A DNA stretch of 64,000 nucleotides from Montifringilla adamsi. Its lineage: Eukaryota > Chordata > Aves > Passeriformes > Passeridae. The notes under the pieces were generated by a model. It searched no databases, had not been told where the DNA came from, and was given only the letters and a program-made list of their open reading frames with translations. The DNA is taken from contig JAGGNK010011114.1 in NCBI GenBank assembly GCA_017590115.1, forward strand, positions 2,967,733 through 3,031,732. The letters are read 5' to 3'. Both the position numbers and the translations under genes were made by a program. Of this stretch, positions 24,746-35,986 are shown piece after piece (the stretch's first letter is position 1; every line of letters begins with the position of its first letter).

Positions 24746-25649
24746 TCATCCTCTGAGTGCTCTCTTGCTTGTTGTTTGGGGTGAAGTTGCTGTATTGCTG
24801 GATCACTAAGTTGTGCTTTCCAAAACAAGTTGCCAGGTACATCAGTGTTCCTATACCTGGTCACATTTATTTTTTCTCACTGTATATTGATTGCAAGCTT
24901 TTTCAATTTATGTATAGCAGATTTTTGACAAAACCTCTTCACAGTTTCTTTCATGTGTTCATTTCTATTTTTATTTTCCTATAATGCTGCAGAAATGGTA
25001 TCTGGAGGAGGTGCCTGGGGTGCATTTATGTATTCTTTTCTTCTTGTTTCTTACTATTCTTCCACTTTTTGAATCTTTCTACCTGTTATTTCAGTGAATA
25101 GCCAGTAAAGACCCCACCCCAATCTCAAGAACAAAATGTTACATAAATATTTAAAATATTCTTGTACTGAGCAGGAAAAAGGAAATCAAAGTTGAATGGA
25201 AAGGAAGGAAAGCAGAGTTTAGGCTGTTTTAATCTTTTGGGGCGAAGTGTCATTTTCAAAATAAAATATTCTCAGGTTTCAGCACTGGAGATAATTATTT
25301 AAAGAAAACAAAAAACCTAGGTATTTTTAAAGAACACTTTTAGTGAGCAGTAGAGGAAAGCCTAGAAATATCACTGCCTGGACTGGGAAAATGGGGTGGT
25401 TTTGTTCCACGCTGTCAAATAAACATTTTTGGTGAAGGGGGCTCTCCAGGGTCCTGATTTCATGATAAAAAGTGGGGAGGCAGGCTGTTTTGGGAGACAT
25501 TTGAGTTTGCTTGCCCACAGTGGAGAACCCCAAGCTCATGGTAGAAGTGGAGCTCTGCCAAGATGTAACCCATCTCTCTGTCTAAGGGAGAATTTGGGAC
25601 ATGCTCAGCTCAACACCTCCTTGTGCCTCACAGCTGGCCCCAAGTGCAG

Positions 25650-26109
25650 TGGTGCCTTGAGAAGGCTGAGCTAGAACAGAGGCTGGACAGAGCTAAAGAA
25701 TAAAATAGGGATTTATTCAAAGGATCTCCTCAATGGATCCACCTTGGGCAGCACAAGAGCCCAGCCAGGGCTGCACCCAAGATGAACCCAAATGGTCCCA
25801 AAATGCACGAGCGCTCACGGGGTCTGTCACTGTGATCAGTTCTGCTCCATTTGCATATTGGGGTTAATTGTCCAATTCCAGATTTAGGTTATCAAGTCCC
25901 ATCCTTCTTGTTTTTCTCTCTTCAGCCCACGTTGTTTGTGCTCTTGGGCTGAGATTTGGATCATTTGTCCTTGGTGCCCAGCTGGAGAAGGAATTGTTTT
26001 GTCTCCCTGCTCTGTGCAGAGAGCTCACCATCCCCTGATGTGAACCCAGAACCACACACTAAAGCAGTACAGAGTCTGAAAAATAGAAAAGCTAAAACCT
26101 TTCCCATAA
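25650..26109 (-). mobile_element. LTR of the same avian endogenous retrovirus family (copy 2)
   Basis: This 460-bp block, read on the minus strand, aligns to the LTR at 1167-1627 at about 94 percent by hand count. It keeps the AATAAA signal (TTTATT on the plus strand, 25712-25717) and the POU octamer (ATTTGCAT on the plus strand, 25849-25856). The 3' end reads CTCAAGGCACCA, against CACAGGGCATCA in copy 1. The first 9-12 bp of the 5' end do not match copy 1, and I find no target-site duplication. The sequence just upstream on the minus strand is purine-rich, as before a 3' LTR. It is therefore either a 3' LTR with eroded internal sequence at 26110 onward or a solo LTR with a degraded end. Confidence 0.85.
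25849..25856 (-). promoter_or_regulatory. POU (Oct) octamer in LTR copy 2
   Basis: ATTTGCAT on the plus strand is ATGCAAAT on the LTR's strand. It is an exact consensus and lies 253 bp from the LTR start, matching copy 1. It has stayed intact although nearby LTR positions differ between the copies. Confidence 0.45.
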
Positions 26110-26157
26110 TTTCCCCTCTTTAGAGACTCGACAAGGCCTTTACCTTGTTGAGACTCT
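26110..26157. other. Purine-rich tract and hairpin next to LTR copy 2
   Basis: On the minus strand, AAAGAGGGGAAATTA directly precedes the LTR start and resembles a retroviral polypurine tract. Just beyond it, 26122-26136 and 26143-26157 form an imperfect inverted repeat (13 of 15 pairs) with a 6-base spacer. Reading the purine tract as a polypurine tract would make copy 2 a 3' LTR. That is inference; the neighbouring frames show no recognised retroviral motif. Confidence 0.35.
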
Positions 26158-29100
26158 ATTTTAAATATTTACCAATAATAGGCTGCCTTTGTGCCTCGTG
26201 GCCTGGCCAAAACCCCTCCCTAGTCCCTTTGCAGTTTTGTGAATCAGTGTTCACAGAGTATCCCCACCCCTGGGACCTTGGAGAGCATCTGTCCCACTGT
26301 TGTGAGGAGAGGAAGAGAAATTTGGGCTTTGTTTCGGAGTCCACCATCACCCTCATGTTCTGCCCTGCCACTGTGGCCTCTGTACAAAGGAACCAAGGGG
26401 CTGGCTGGCCTTGGGCAGCACTCAGACCCAAAACGCATCCAAAAGCTCTTCCAGGGAGGAGATGCTTGGCCACAGTCTGGGGACAGACTGAGTCCCTCTG
26501 TCTGTTGCAGACACCATGAATTCCTCACAGCATTGTGTCCTCTGCAGGTTCACCCCCTAAGGCCTCTCGGCTCGGACAGATGGCAAAAAAGGAACGGATT
26601 TTCTGGCTGATTGCTTCTTAATTTCCTTTCCATTATTTCCTCTCCCATTGTGCAGCTGTCTGTAGATCCAAGCATGCAGAGCCAGGCCTGTTCCATTCCT
26701 CAGGACACACTTGGCTTTCCTCCTTGAGGGGATAATCAGAGATCATCCAACCCAAGCCATCTTTGAAAACAAACACTGAGACATCACCCACCTCATGCTT
26801 CCCTCTCTTTGTTCAAGGGGGCAGGTGGACCATAAATCCTAAAATGTTTCTCCTTAACCCTTTGCAGTTATTTCTAAGCATCATTGAAGGTGCTCTTGTT
26901 GGTGGTCCTGCTCAGTTCTGTGAGATGTTTTTTTGGAGGAGTTAGTTACACATCTTGCACCATCTGGAAAGAGAAATTGGTTGGCTTTAGATGCAGTGGA
27001 GTCTGAGAATGATCCAGGGGATCTGAATGTAGAGTCAGGATTAACAGACTTCTGGCATTGATGGCATCTAGAATGAAGACTCATTACTCAGATCCTGGTT
27101 TGCAGTTTGATCTGTAGAATTCTCAGCACTTAAATGCTCCTACGACCCCCAGATTCATAAAGTGTTCACAGTCAAAACAGTCTTTGTGAAATTATTCCAT
27201 CTGTGTTTGGGATGATTCCAGGCAAGCAAGCAGCATAACCACACATTTGAAAGTTGTTCTGATTCATGACTAGTGCATTCTTGAACTATTCCAGATGTCT
27301 CTTTTTAAATCTCTTTCATTGTGTGGAGTGAAATTGTGCCCAGCATACTAATTGTGTGGTGCATGAAATGGTGTGAGGGAAGCCAGGGCACTGTTCCCAG
27401 TGGTGCTGCTGTCACCTTGAACAGGAAACCTCTCCTTGTGTCCCTTCACACAATTTTCCCTTGAAAATTTGACCTGAAAGTTGTCTGGAGCTTTGCTGCT
27501 GCTGTAATTAGGAGTTATTTTCAAGGTTGTGGTGTGCCAGCTCAGGATATAATACTTTACTCTATGAGGGTTTCTTTATTCTCCCTTCTATGTTCTGAAA
27601 GAAATTTATTTGTTAGCCACTTTGTTCAGGGCATGCAGCACCAGCTTTGGTTTTGGCATTGCTGTAACAGCTAGGATATGGTATGTTTCCAACTATAGAG
27701 TTAACTAGGGTCATAAAAATTGATTTTTTTCCATAGCTGGAAGATTTTTTCCTATGGTCAGGCACAAATTTTTCCCACTTACAGGATAAATTACCATTGT
27801 AAATATGTTGTAATTGGATTAAATCACATTAATGCTTTCTAATGCACTTTTGGATAGGGCAGTAGAGTAGGAATACATAAATTGAAACATTTATTCTAAC
27901 AATACAGAAATGCTTTCTTCCTTCTTGAAATCTTACATATTTAAGGCAAAATATTGCAAACATCCTTTTCTTCCACAAAACGTTTATACCAAGACTGTCA
28001 AAATAGATATAAAAAAAGAAATCTGTTCCACCAAAACCAATCTATCCTTACAAAAATTTGGGGTTCAGGAGACACTTTTTCAGAGAAATAAATACCTTGA
28101 GGTAGGGTTTTCTATTGTGGTTTATGCTCAAGTTGCCCACAGCCTACCATGGAATGTGTGAGCTTCAATTTTCCTTTTGAGCAATAAGAACATGTGAGCA
28201 GGTCCAGTCAAAATGAGATTCCATGAAAGGGAGATTACATTTTCAGCAGTGAGACTTGCACCAGAAATTGTCTCCAAAAGATCACGGTTTTCTCACGGTT
28301 TCCAAAATTTAAAAGTCTTCAAGAAGTAGTCTGAAGACAAATAAACAACCAGAAATATAAATACCAGGATAGAAGGGCCACAACTGATCCAGATCTATTA
28401 AAACTTTATTGATTTTTTTTTCCCGAGCTGAGGATGTGGACCACTATCTTTAACATCCATTAGTGGTGTATTTAAACAAAACTAAATAAAAGCTTGTAAA
28501 CATGATTATAGTTCCTACAATTTCAGACCCCTCAGCATTTTCTTACTTTTATGCCTTTGATGCACCTCTGTTTTATTAATGCCCTTCCTGTGGCATTTTA
28601 ATACACTTCAGGGTACTGCTGAAGGGGAAGGCAGCTGCCTTTTGAAAGCATTCCAAAAAATCTGAACAGATTTAAGGTTTCACAATGCTGCCTAAAACTA
28701 CAAAAAGCATTTCTCCTGTAAAGCTCAAAGTTTCAGATTTCTCAGCTGCATGAGGATATTTTTTAATGCTTACATTTTTAACACTTAAATTTGCTGACAG
28801 CAAAGGTTAAAAAAACCTTTCATCTTTGGATCAGCTTAAGAGTTGAAGGACACTTTTTGTGCTGCTCCCCAGAATATCTGGAACTGCCACAGTCAACAAA
28901 TTGGACTGAATGGTGGCACTTTAATTTTCCATTATACTTGAACCACAGTTTTGAACCTTATCCATGATTTTAGCTGTCAAATCCATATTCAGGCACATAA
29001 ATCAGGGTGACTTGACATTCAGGACAGGAAGAGATGACTGGAGGCCAGATGTGGTTTACATATACTGCACAATTTATGAGTTTTGATTAGCATTGTGATG

Positions 29101-30207
29101 GATTTTAATCAATCAGTACTTAGAGTATGTGGGGTTTGTAATAAACTGAAGTTTAACCAGGAGGGTGAGTTACAATTATTCCAAGTCAGTCTCAGAGGGG
29201 GATATCAGGAAAAAGATTCTGGATGCAACCTATGAAAAAGCTGAATTCTTTAATCTCTAGCAAGAGATTTTGCAGATTGAAAAGTCTGTAGAAGAGAAAA
29301 GAATCTGCTGGATACAAGTTTGTTAGCTTAAGGAACGGCAAAAGTGAAAAGGGAGCAGAATGAGTGGTGATTATGGACATGTTAAAAAGCAATATAAGAG
29401 AATTATTTGATAGCTGGAGGGGTAATATAGGTGTAGGGCCATCCTAGATGAAGGAATTATATGCAGAAAAAAAAAACCTGTTGACTGTAAAAGAAACCAG
29501 GCACAGTACAAAGAAACCTAAACTGCTAAAATAAGTTTTCTCAAAATATACGGGATAGGACTGGCAAAAAAATTGAGGCTGATCACTAAAAGATGATTTT
29601 ATTTCATTCCTACTATATGCATGCAGTTTTGTACTGTGTATAGCAATGACAAGTTTTTTGCAACCTCTGCAGTCCTTGAATCAGTTTGTGTCAAATACTA
29701 TGTGCTTCCAAACAGGAGAGCTGTAAACCCAGGCTGCCAGCAGAGCTGCTTCTTTGAGGAAAAAATACCTTTGAATAACAGGTTGGATCTGGGGCTCAGC
29801 AGAGGTTCTGAAGCTCCTCACAGATGGGTTTTCAGGTACAGTTTCCAAATCCCACAAAAGCTAAAGATTCATGTTCATTGTGAGCCAGGAGAATGGAGCC
29901 AGTGCTGCAGGAGCTTAGGGACAAGGAGCTCGAGGATGAGCTTCAGCTCCACAATGTGCACTCAGCTGTGGAACCCATCAGGAAGTTCTAGACAATGGCT
30001 CAGATATGAGTGAGGGGGCAAGAAGAGTTCATTTCTCTGTAACATTTGGCTTTTACTCTTTCTTTTTTTAATGGTTTAGTAATAAATGTTTTTTAGTTTT
30101 CCAGGTCACGAGTTAATCAGATACTGTCAAATAACTGTTGGTAAAATCTTCCTACAGTTCTGAGATAATTTGTTTAAAATAAATGGAAATGCTTTAAATC
30201 TTTTTTT
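26158..30207. other. Unique non-coding DNA, GC-richer at its start
   Basis: The first 450 bp (to about 26610) are GC-richer than their surroundings and hold overlapping frames of 94-124 codons on both strands, none with a recognised domain. If the adjacent LTR is a 3' LTR, this part could be decayed internal proviral sequence. A word near 26743-26758 (GATCATCCAACCCAAG) faintly resembles a bird CR1 tail. From 26620 on, the sequence is ordinary unique DNA without a supported gene; a 130-codon frame at 29621-30013 is unrecognised. Confidence 0.5.
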
Positions 30208-30252
30208 AAAGATTTCTTTTTTAAAGATTTCTTTTTTAAAGATTTCTTTTTT
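30208..30252. repeat. Perfect 15-bp tandem repeat, three units
   Basis: AAAGATTTCTTTTTT occurs at 30208, 30223 and 30238. The flanks continue as degenerate partial units on both sides. Confidence 0.95.
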
Positions 30253-31984
30253 GAAGAAATCTGATACCTAGCAGAGGCTGTGCACTGTGGAAGAGCACAA
30301 AGCTGAGGCACATGGCTGGCTCAGCAAAGGTCCATGAGTTTTTGTCCTGGTTTCTTCAGACTCATTATATATTTCATACTATCATTTAGTGGCAGATTTA
30401 CATTTCCCATGGCAGAAATACTTTTCTTTGCATGAATTTTTATGTAATTAATGTGAAACTTAATAATTCTAATTTGTGAAACTTAAAACGAAGCATGTAT
30501 TGTACTTCTGTGCTACTATGCTTTTGTACCAAGAATGTGTTTAGATTTAGGAAATTCTATACAAAATTTATGTAAAAGCATTGAGTGCATATTAATGTAT
30601 GATGGACAAGCAAGTAAAATTATAAACATGATATTGTCATTTATTCCAGGTTCTTCATGGGCTTTTCCATTTTGCTCTTTTCTCCTTTTTCTCTGGGTTG
30701 GAATTCTGTATAAGCACTTCTCTACTCAGAGAAGCTGACAGTCATGGCAAAATAAATTCCCTGAATAAATTCCTTGTATTCTTATGCATTAATAACTTTA
30801 TTTTGCAGTAGTTACCTTAAAACAACGTTGCTTTGCCTGTGAGAATTTGCCCATGGGGGTGAAAAATTCTGATATATCTGGAGCAATTTTGGAAGTGCAT
30901 CTCCTTTGGAGATAAATTGCATGAAGTACCTGTTTTGTAGCAGCTGCTGTGGAAGACCGCAGTGGCCAGGACAGGGGGTTTCAAGGCAGAAGCTTTTGGA
31001 AGCAGAACACCAAATAATTTTTGTGCTTGGGTTTGTTTTGTACAATCAGGAACAAAACATTGGCAGCATTTACCACCAGAACTGTTATACACTGAATATC
31101 TTGTACCAGAACTAAAAAAAACCCCAAATTTCTACTTTCTAAAGGTTGTGGTTTTTTGTTGTTTTTTTTTTTTAATTGTCTATCTTCCCATCTTGTTGCA
31201 ATATCTATCTTTCTCATTAATATAAAATTTATAATCCTTGACCTGCAACCCTAAATATCCTTTTATCCATGATTTTTCAGTGCATGCTAATTTCTCACTT
31301 ATCATGGTAAAATTACAGCAGGTAAAGCATAAATGGGAAACAGACTCCAAAATACCATTGGGGAATATTCTACTTAGTTCTGAATAAATCTTAATTTCCA
31401 ACTTGTTTAATAATAGTTTGAATTCTTTTTGCATACTTCAATAGCATTTTGTTTATAAAGTTATTTAATGACTTGTCTTCTGCCAAACTCTTGTAGAAGG
31501 TTCTTCATTCATCCATTACTCATTATTCAGAGTCAAATTGTAAGCGTACGTTTAATGAAATTTCATTCATTTTCTGGAATTATAAAATCAGGATTTCTTA
31601 TGCGAAGTGATGCTTTCCTAGTGGGAAACAAAACAAACAAAAAAAACCAAAAAAAAAAAAAAAAAAAAAAAAGGGGCAACTTTTCCTGATTATTTGTGTC
31701 CAGAAAAAAAAATCTTACAAAGAAAGAGCTCATCAAAACTTCAATCTGGACAATTTCTCAAGGCCAAACTGAAATCCTGGTTGTCCACTCAGTCCTTGAG
31801 GGAAGCCTGGAAACCTGGAGACTGCTCAGGGTTTGTAGACTCCCAGGTCTGGAATTTGCTGAGCTGAGCAGGTTTTTCCTCTGCTGCCTTGCATTGTATA
31901 AAGCTTTTTATTCAGTATAAAGCAAAGCCTGGCTGAAGCACTGCTGGGGTGATCTCCCAGTGAATGATTTCCCAGGGTTCAGGG
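30253..31984. other. Unique non-coding DNA
   Basis: No gene is supported. A T-rich patch lies at 31147-31174 and an A-rich run at about 31638-31672 that includes a 23-24-base A homopolymer. The tail at 31649-31672 is not preceded by recognisable retrotransposed sequence. Confidence 0.55.
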
Positions 31985-32420
31985 CATGTGACAATCAGGC
32001 CCGCGCTTTATAATTGTTTCTCACTAATTAGCTGGCTCACACACCGCTGTTTTCAGCTCCCAATTTGTCTCTCCCTTTTGTGGTAATTTGTCTAATTTGC
32101 CATTTTTCTTCCTGTTCCCCCACAACAGGAAGGAAAGCAGGCTGTTGATGGGCTCGGCCTGCTAAAAACCAAAATGTTGTGTGGAGCAGGGGATGGCTCT
32201 CGGTGTCTTCATCTGCAGAGCACATCACGGACTGAGGGGTGCTGCTGCCACGCAATTCATGCTGCTCTAATTAGGCCCATCAGTTTTAATTAGCACGCTG
32301 CCATGTAACAATCTCATAAAATACTTTGTGTAAGAAAATTGATCTGGCTCTAATGGTAATTAGTTTGCTAGGCTCCCTACCTTATAAGTGGGAATTGATT
32401 GCTTCCCTTCAACCCCTCCT
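31985..32420. promoter_or_regulatory. Strong candidate conserved enhancer element
   Basis: This 430-bp block stands out from its surroundings. It holds four TAATTA homeodomain cores (32025-32030, 32268-32273, 32287-32292, 32357-32362), plus TATAATTG near 32010 and TAATTTG words near 32085 and 32093. It also retains eight CpGs between 32002 and 32297 (for example GGCCCGCGCTT, CACCGCTG, GCTCGGCC, CACGCTG), although the window is CpG-poor. There is no repeat structure. The minus-strand 72-codon frame over 32037-32255 has no domain. The pattern matches vertebrate developmental enhancers bound by homeodomain factors. The target gene cannot be named because no gene is in the window. An unspliced non-coding RNA exon is an alternative. 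Confidence 0.45.
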
Positions 32421-33100
32421 TCTTTCCTATTCAATAATTCTCCCATAAACTCTCTATTCTTTTTTTTTTTCCTCCCTCATGTGACTTTTTTTTTGTTGTT
32501 GTCCCTGTGTCTCTCTCAATCAATTCTGACCATAACCCCATCTCTAGTGTAACCTGAAAAGAGTAGGGCTTTATCACTTGTCAGAGAGAGCCTTCCTCAG
32601 CTAAATATTTTTTTTCCTCTCAGGAATTTGCCAGATCAGAGGCCTGAAATCCTCAGGACTGTTTCAGAACCAAAGCTGATGGGGTTAGGCCCAGGTCAAC
32701 CCACTCGTAAATCAAAGCCAGTACGGAGCTAAGGCTGTACCTCGAATGGAAGATTTAAAAAGACAGCAGCATTAACATTACAAAAGAAGTATTTTATTGG
32801 GTCTCACATGGGATTTGTTTACTGCTAGTAAACTGCAGAAGAGTGAAACAACAAGGTTAATAAATAGCAGAGTGAGCTACAAGATAAATCAACTACTCCT
32901 CCGTGCTCTTAAAAGCTCCTTGAAATTGGGATTAATTTGGTTAATTGTGAACATAGCAGTGATGCCTAGAAAAGTCTGAAAATTCTGGCTATGTAAATTT
33001 AAAATGTTGTTCTGATTCAGTTCTGCTTTCAGGTTTTTAATAGAAAGGAAACTAAGAGGCAGAGAAAAAAGCAACTGCTGAAATTTTGTTCTCTTTTGTT
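32421..33100. other. Unique DNA, possible extension of the enhancer candidate
   Basis: It begins with T-rich low complexity (32460-32495). The part from about 32560 to 32840 again keeps CpGs in AT-rich context (CACTCGTAAATC, GTACGGAGC, CCTCGAATGG near 32703-32750) and could be a second conserved element of the same cluster. No gene is supported. Confidence 0.35.
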
Positions 33101-33101
33101 T

Positions 33102-33150
33102 TTCCTTCTAAACTGGTGTTCTTCCTTCTAAACTGTTCTTCCTTCTAAAC
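33102..33150. repeat. Short imperfect tandem repeat (CTTCCTTCTAAACTG)
   Basis: Three copies of a CCTTCTAAAC word are spaced 18-21 bp apart. The last ends in CGATAT instead of TG. Confidence 0.85.
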
Positions 33151-33362
33151 GATATATTTAAATTCTCTAAATAGAAATTATTTGGGATATTTATAAGAAA
33201 AAAAACCCACCAAAATCAAACCACAAAGAAATAAGAACAACTAACAAAAAACTCAGAAAGATTAAATGAAAATTTTAGTTTTTCATTTGCCTTTATATTT
33301 TTGTTGACAAATTGGCTAAATTACAGCTTTGACATATTGGCTGAAACTGGGATGGGATTAGG
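33151..33362. other. Unique non-coding DNA, A-rich in part
   Basis: AT-rich sequence with an A/C-rich patch near 33200-33250. No gene or element was seen. Confidence 0.6.
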
Positions 33363-33393
33363 TGCAGATATCATACATGCAGATATCATACAT
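33363..33393. repeat. Perfect 15-bp tandem duplication
   Basis: TGCAGATATCATACA occurs at 33363-33377 and 33378-33392. Confidence 0.95.
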
Positions 33394-35616
33394 ACCAATT
33401 GACCTGGAATTGATGTAAGCAATCTGCTGTGCCATGTTGGTTTTTCTGAATGGCTTTGGTGTCTCCAGGCACTCTGGGAATGGTGTTTGGGACTCAACAC
33501 TGATATTTGACAATTACACAGCAGGTACATGCACAGGAGTGCAGGGAAAATGTCTTTGCAGTGTTCCAGGCTTGTATTCATCATTCCTTGCTTGTGTTTA
33601 ATAAAAGTGTGGCCAAAAGTGCAGTCAGTGTTTGCAAAGCCAAATCTCTTAAGCCTGGCTGTACCTGAATTTCTCTGAATCTGTCTCCAGAGCGCCTTTT
33701 TAGTGCATTAGACATGCACACTTCACAATCCATCTCTTTTCCTGGCCAGCTCAATATTTGCTTCTGCTGTTGCAGTACAGCTGATGGGAAAGAAGCAGGA
33801 GAAGGATCTCTGGTTTTTAAGTGATCAGTCATTGTCCATTTTTGCTCACAGTGACATTTGTCATGTTCAAAGGTGACGTTTTCCTCCTACTTCTTGATGA
33901 AATAAAAATCTAAAGGCTGCTATAATTTGATGAATGTATCTGTGTCAAAGAAATACTCAGAGACATTATGTAGGATGTCAAATTATATTTTTATGCAATT
34001 TATTAATTTTGGGAATTGGTGCTTTCTTAGTCTTGAGCTAATTCTCATTTCATTAGAAGATTTTTTTTTTTTCAACTTGTGGCTACCTGCTAAGAAATGT
34101 TGCTTATGCTCTTTGAAAGTAATGTCAAATGTCAGTATGTATGAAGAAATGTTTCCTAACTTCCTGGAACATGTTCATCTATTTAAAAAGAAGGAATTCT
34201 AGTTTATTTTACTGGAAATACTTATAAAATGTGGTCTCACTGCAGCTGAAAAGAAAGAAGCCATTTGAACGTGATTAAAATAAATTTTTATAATTTGTGG
34301 TAAGTTGGGACCTGACATTATTTCTTTGTTAATTCCTATTTGATCAGCATCATGCTTCTTTCCTTTTTCCAGCAACATTGTAGAAACAGCAATTAAGATT
34401 ATATCTTGTTAATGTGGGAAATCCAAACCAGTTTTTTAGTTTGGTTACATCAATATCTCGATTTCCCTTCCATCAGGACACATCTTAGTTTCCTGCAAGA
34501 TCTGGGGAGCTGGTGATCAATTCCCAGTACACTCTTCCAATCCCTTTCAGGGAGATGCTGAAAATACTCTGGTTTACATCAATCTGCAGATGAAGCAATG
34601 ACCCCCAGGATGAGAAATAGTTATAAAAGGGAAAGGCCAGGATGAAAATCTCCTTATTCAGTTCAGTTTATAACTAAAGTCTCCCACACCTGGTTTGTCC
34701 TGCAGGAAAAGCTTAACTTCTCTAATCACAGGCTGGCTGAAACCTCTGAGCAATGGAAAATTTGCCAGAACAGACACAAAAATGAAACTTCTCAGCAATT
34801 ACCTTCAGCTTCTAATATTAAACTTGTGTGTATTTTGACATTGATGAAGTCTTGGTCTGTTTAATAGATCTTTTAATATAGGTAAAACCTATAAACCCTT
34901 TAAAAAAACTTTTAAACCTTTGAATATAGGTAAAATTAAAGCCATCTCACTGCTCCTTGTAGCTCTCAGACCATGGCTTCAGAGAATTATAGATGCCAAT
35001 GGTCTTTTATCTAGAGGAGATAAATTCATGCATTTTCCCATCCTGAACCCTTTTGCCCAGGGTGTTGCTGTCTCCAACACCTGCCACATTTCATCCCAAA
35101 GCTGTCCCAGCATTGTGAGGAATAACTAAAAGAGGTCAGGCTTTGCCAAGTGCTGCTAAACACAACCCTTCTATCTGTGTAAAGAAAAAACAGGATTAAA
35201 TTCAGGCACCACTCTGAGGGAACTGACAGGAAATTTTGATTTTGACCGCAGGATATCATTAAAAATATTTTCCCTGCTGTGCCATATGAGGCTTAATTAA
35301 ATATTTGTTCAAACAGCCTGAGTTTCCCCAAATGAAAGGATGTAGTATGAATATATTAATATAATTTGGATACCTGAGCCTCTGAAATCTTCCAGTTATC
35401 AGGAGTAAAAGAAGAGTTAGTTGGCTTTGTAAGGCATTTTTTGGGGGTTCTGTCCTGAGGTCACAGGTGTCACTAGAACATGCCTGGATTACACAGGAAT
35501 TGCCACACATTTGTGGTCTCTGCTGCTGTCCCTTATTTCTCTGTTGGGGTGAAACCAGAATTTAGAATTTCAGAATTGCGGTGTGGAATCTGTGTCATGG
35601 GGGCATCTCTCTCCAA
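33394..35616. other. Unique non-coding DNA
   Basis: No gene, RNA or transposon is supported. Open frames are under 95 codons and without domains. A near-repeat of GGTAAAAC/CTTTTAA words lies around 34870-34935. Confidence 0.55.
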
Positions 35617-35680
35617 GGGGAGAAGAATTCCCTTCTCCCAATGTCCTTGTGCTCCACAGGATTTTCCAGAAGGAAAATCC
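35617..35680. repeat. Two adjacent perfect hairpins
   Basis: Hairpin 1 has arms GGGAGAAG (35618-35625) and CTTCTCCC (35632-35639) around a 6-base loop. Hairpin 2 has arms GGATTTTCC (35659-35667) and GGAAAATCC (35672-35680) around the loop AGAA. Both stems are perfect and lie only 19 bp apart. They could be chance or part of a structured RNA or decayed transposon; no further evidence is visible. Confidence 0.7.
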
Positions 35681-35840
35681 TGCACTGTCACTAACAAAGG
35701 AGTTTCCCCAGATACTCTGGGCTACCCATGAGTGCCATGTAGTGTAGGACAGAAGCTGTGAATTTATGTCACCTCTCACTCAAAAAGAGCAAAGACAGAA
35801 AGCACTGAAAGAAGAAAAGAGTAGCCTATAGATATATTAA

Positions 35841-35986
35841 AATATACATGCGTTCACACAATTCTAAAACATAAAAGTGGACCTGGAGGAGGCAGGAATT
35901 TTATATATATATATAATATACATGCTTTCACACACTTCTAAAACATAAAAGTGGACCAGGAGGAGGCAGGAATTTTATATATATAT
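35841..35986. repeat. 74-bp tandem duplication, two units
   Basis: Unit 1 is 35841-35914 and unit 2 starts at 35915. Both run from AATATACATG through CTAAAACATAAAAGTGGACC and AGGAGGCAGGAATTTTATAT. A handful of substitutions separate them (for example GCGTTCACACA against GCTTTCACACA, and ACCTGG against ACCAGG). Each unit ends in a TA-rich run. Confidence 0.95.

Larger units (their letters stand above)
16770..25649. other. Unique AT-rich non-coding DNA
   Basis: Nearly 9 kb without a supported gene, RNA gene or transposon. All open frames are under 90 codons. Three stretches look like conserved non-coding elements and are listed separately (18940-19110, 19690-20070 and 24585-24745). A 15-base T run lies near 19482-19496. 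A (TA)n-like run (GTATATAATATATATGG) lies near 23101-23117. Confidence 0.55.

Noticed and set aside
26735..26765. Possible CR1 LINE tail (GATCATCCAACCCAAG)
   Set aside because: Only about 16 bases resemble the element, with no extension and no CR1-type terminal octamer repeats.
31638..31672. Poly-A tail of a processed pseudogene
   Set aside because: No coding-like or repeat-like sequence precedes the A run, and no target-site duplication was seen.
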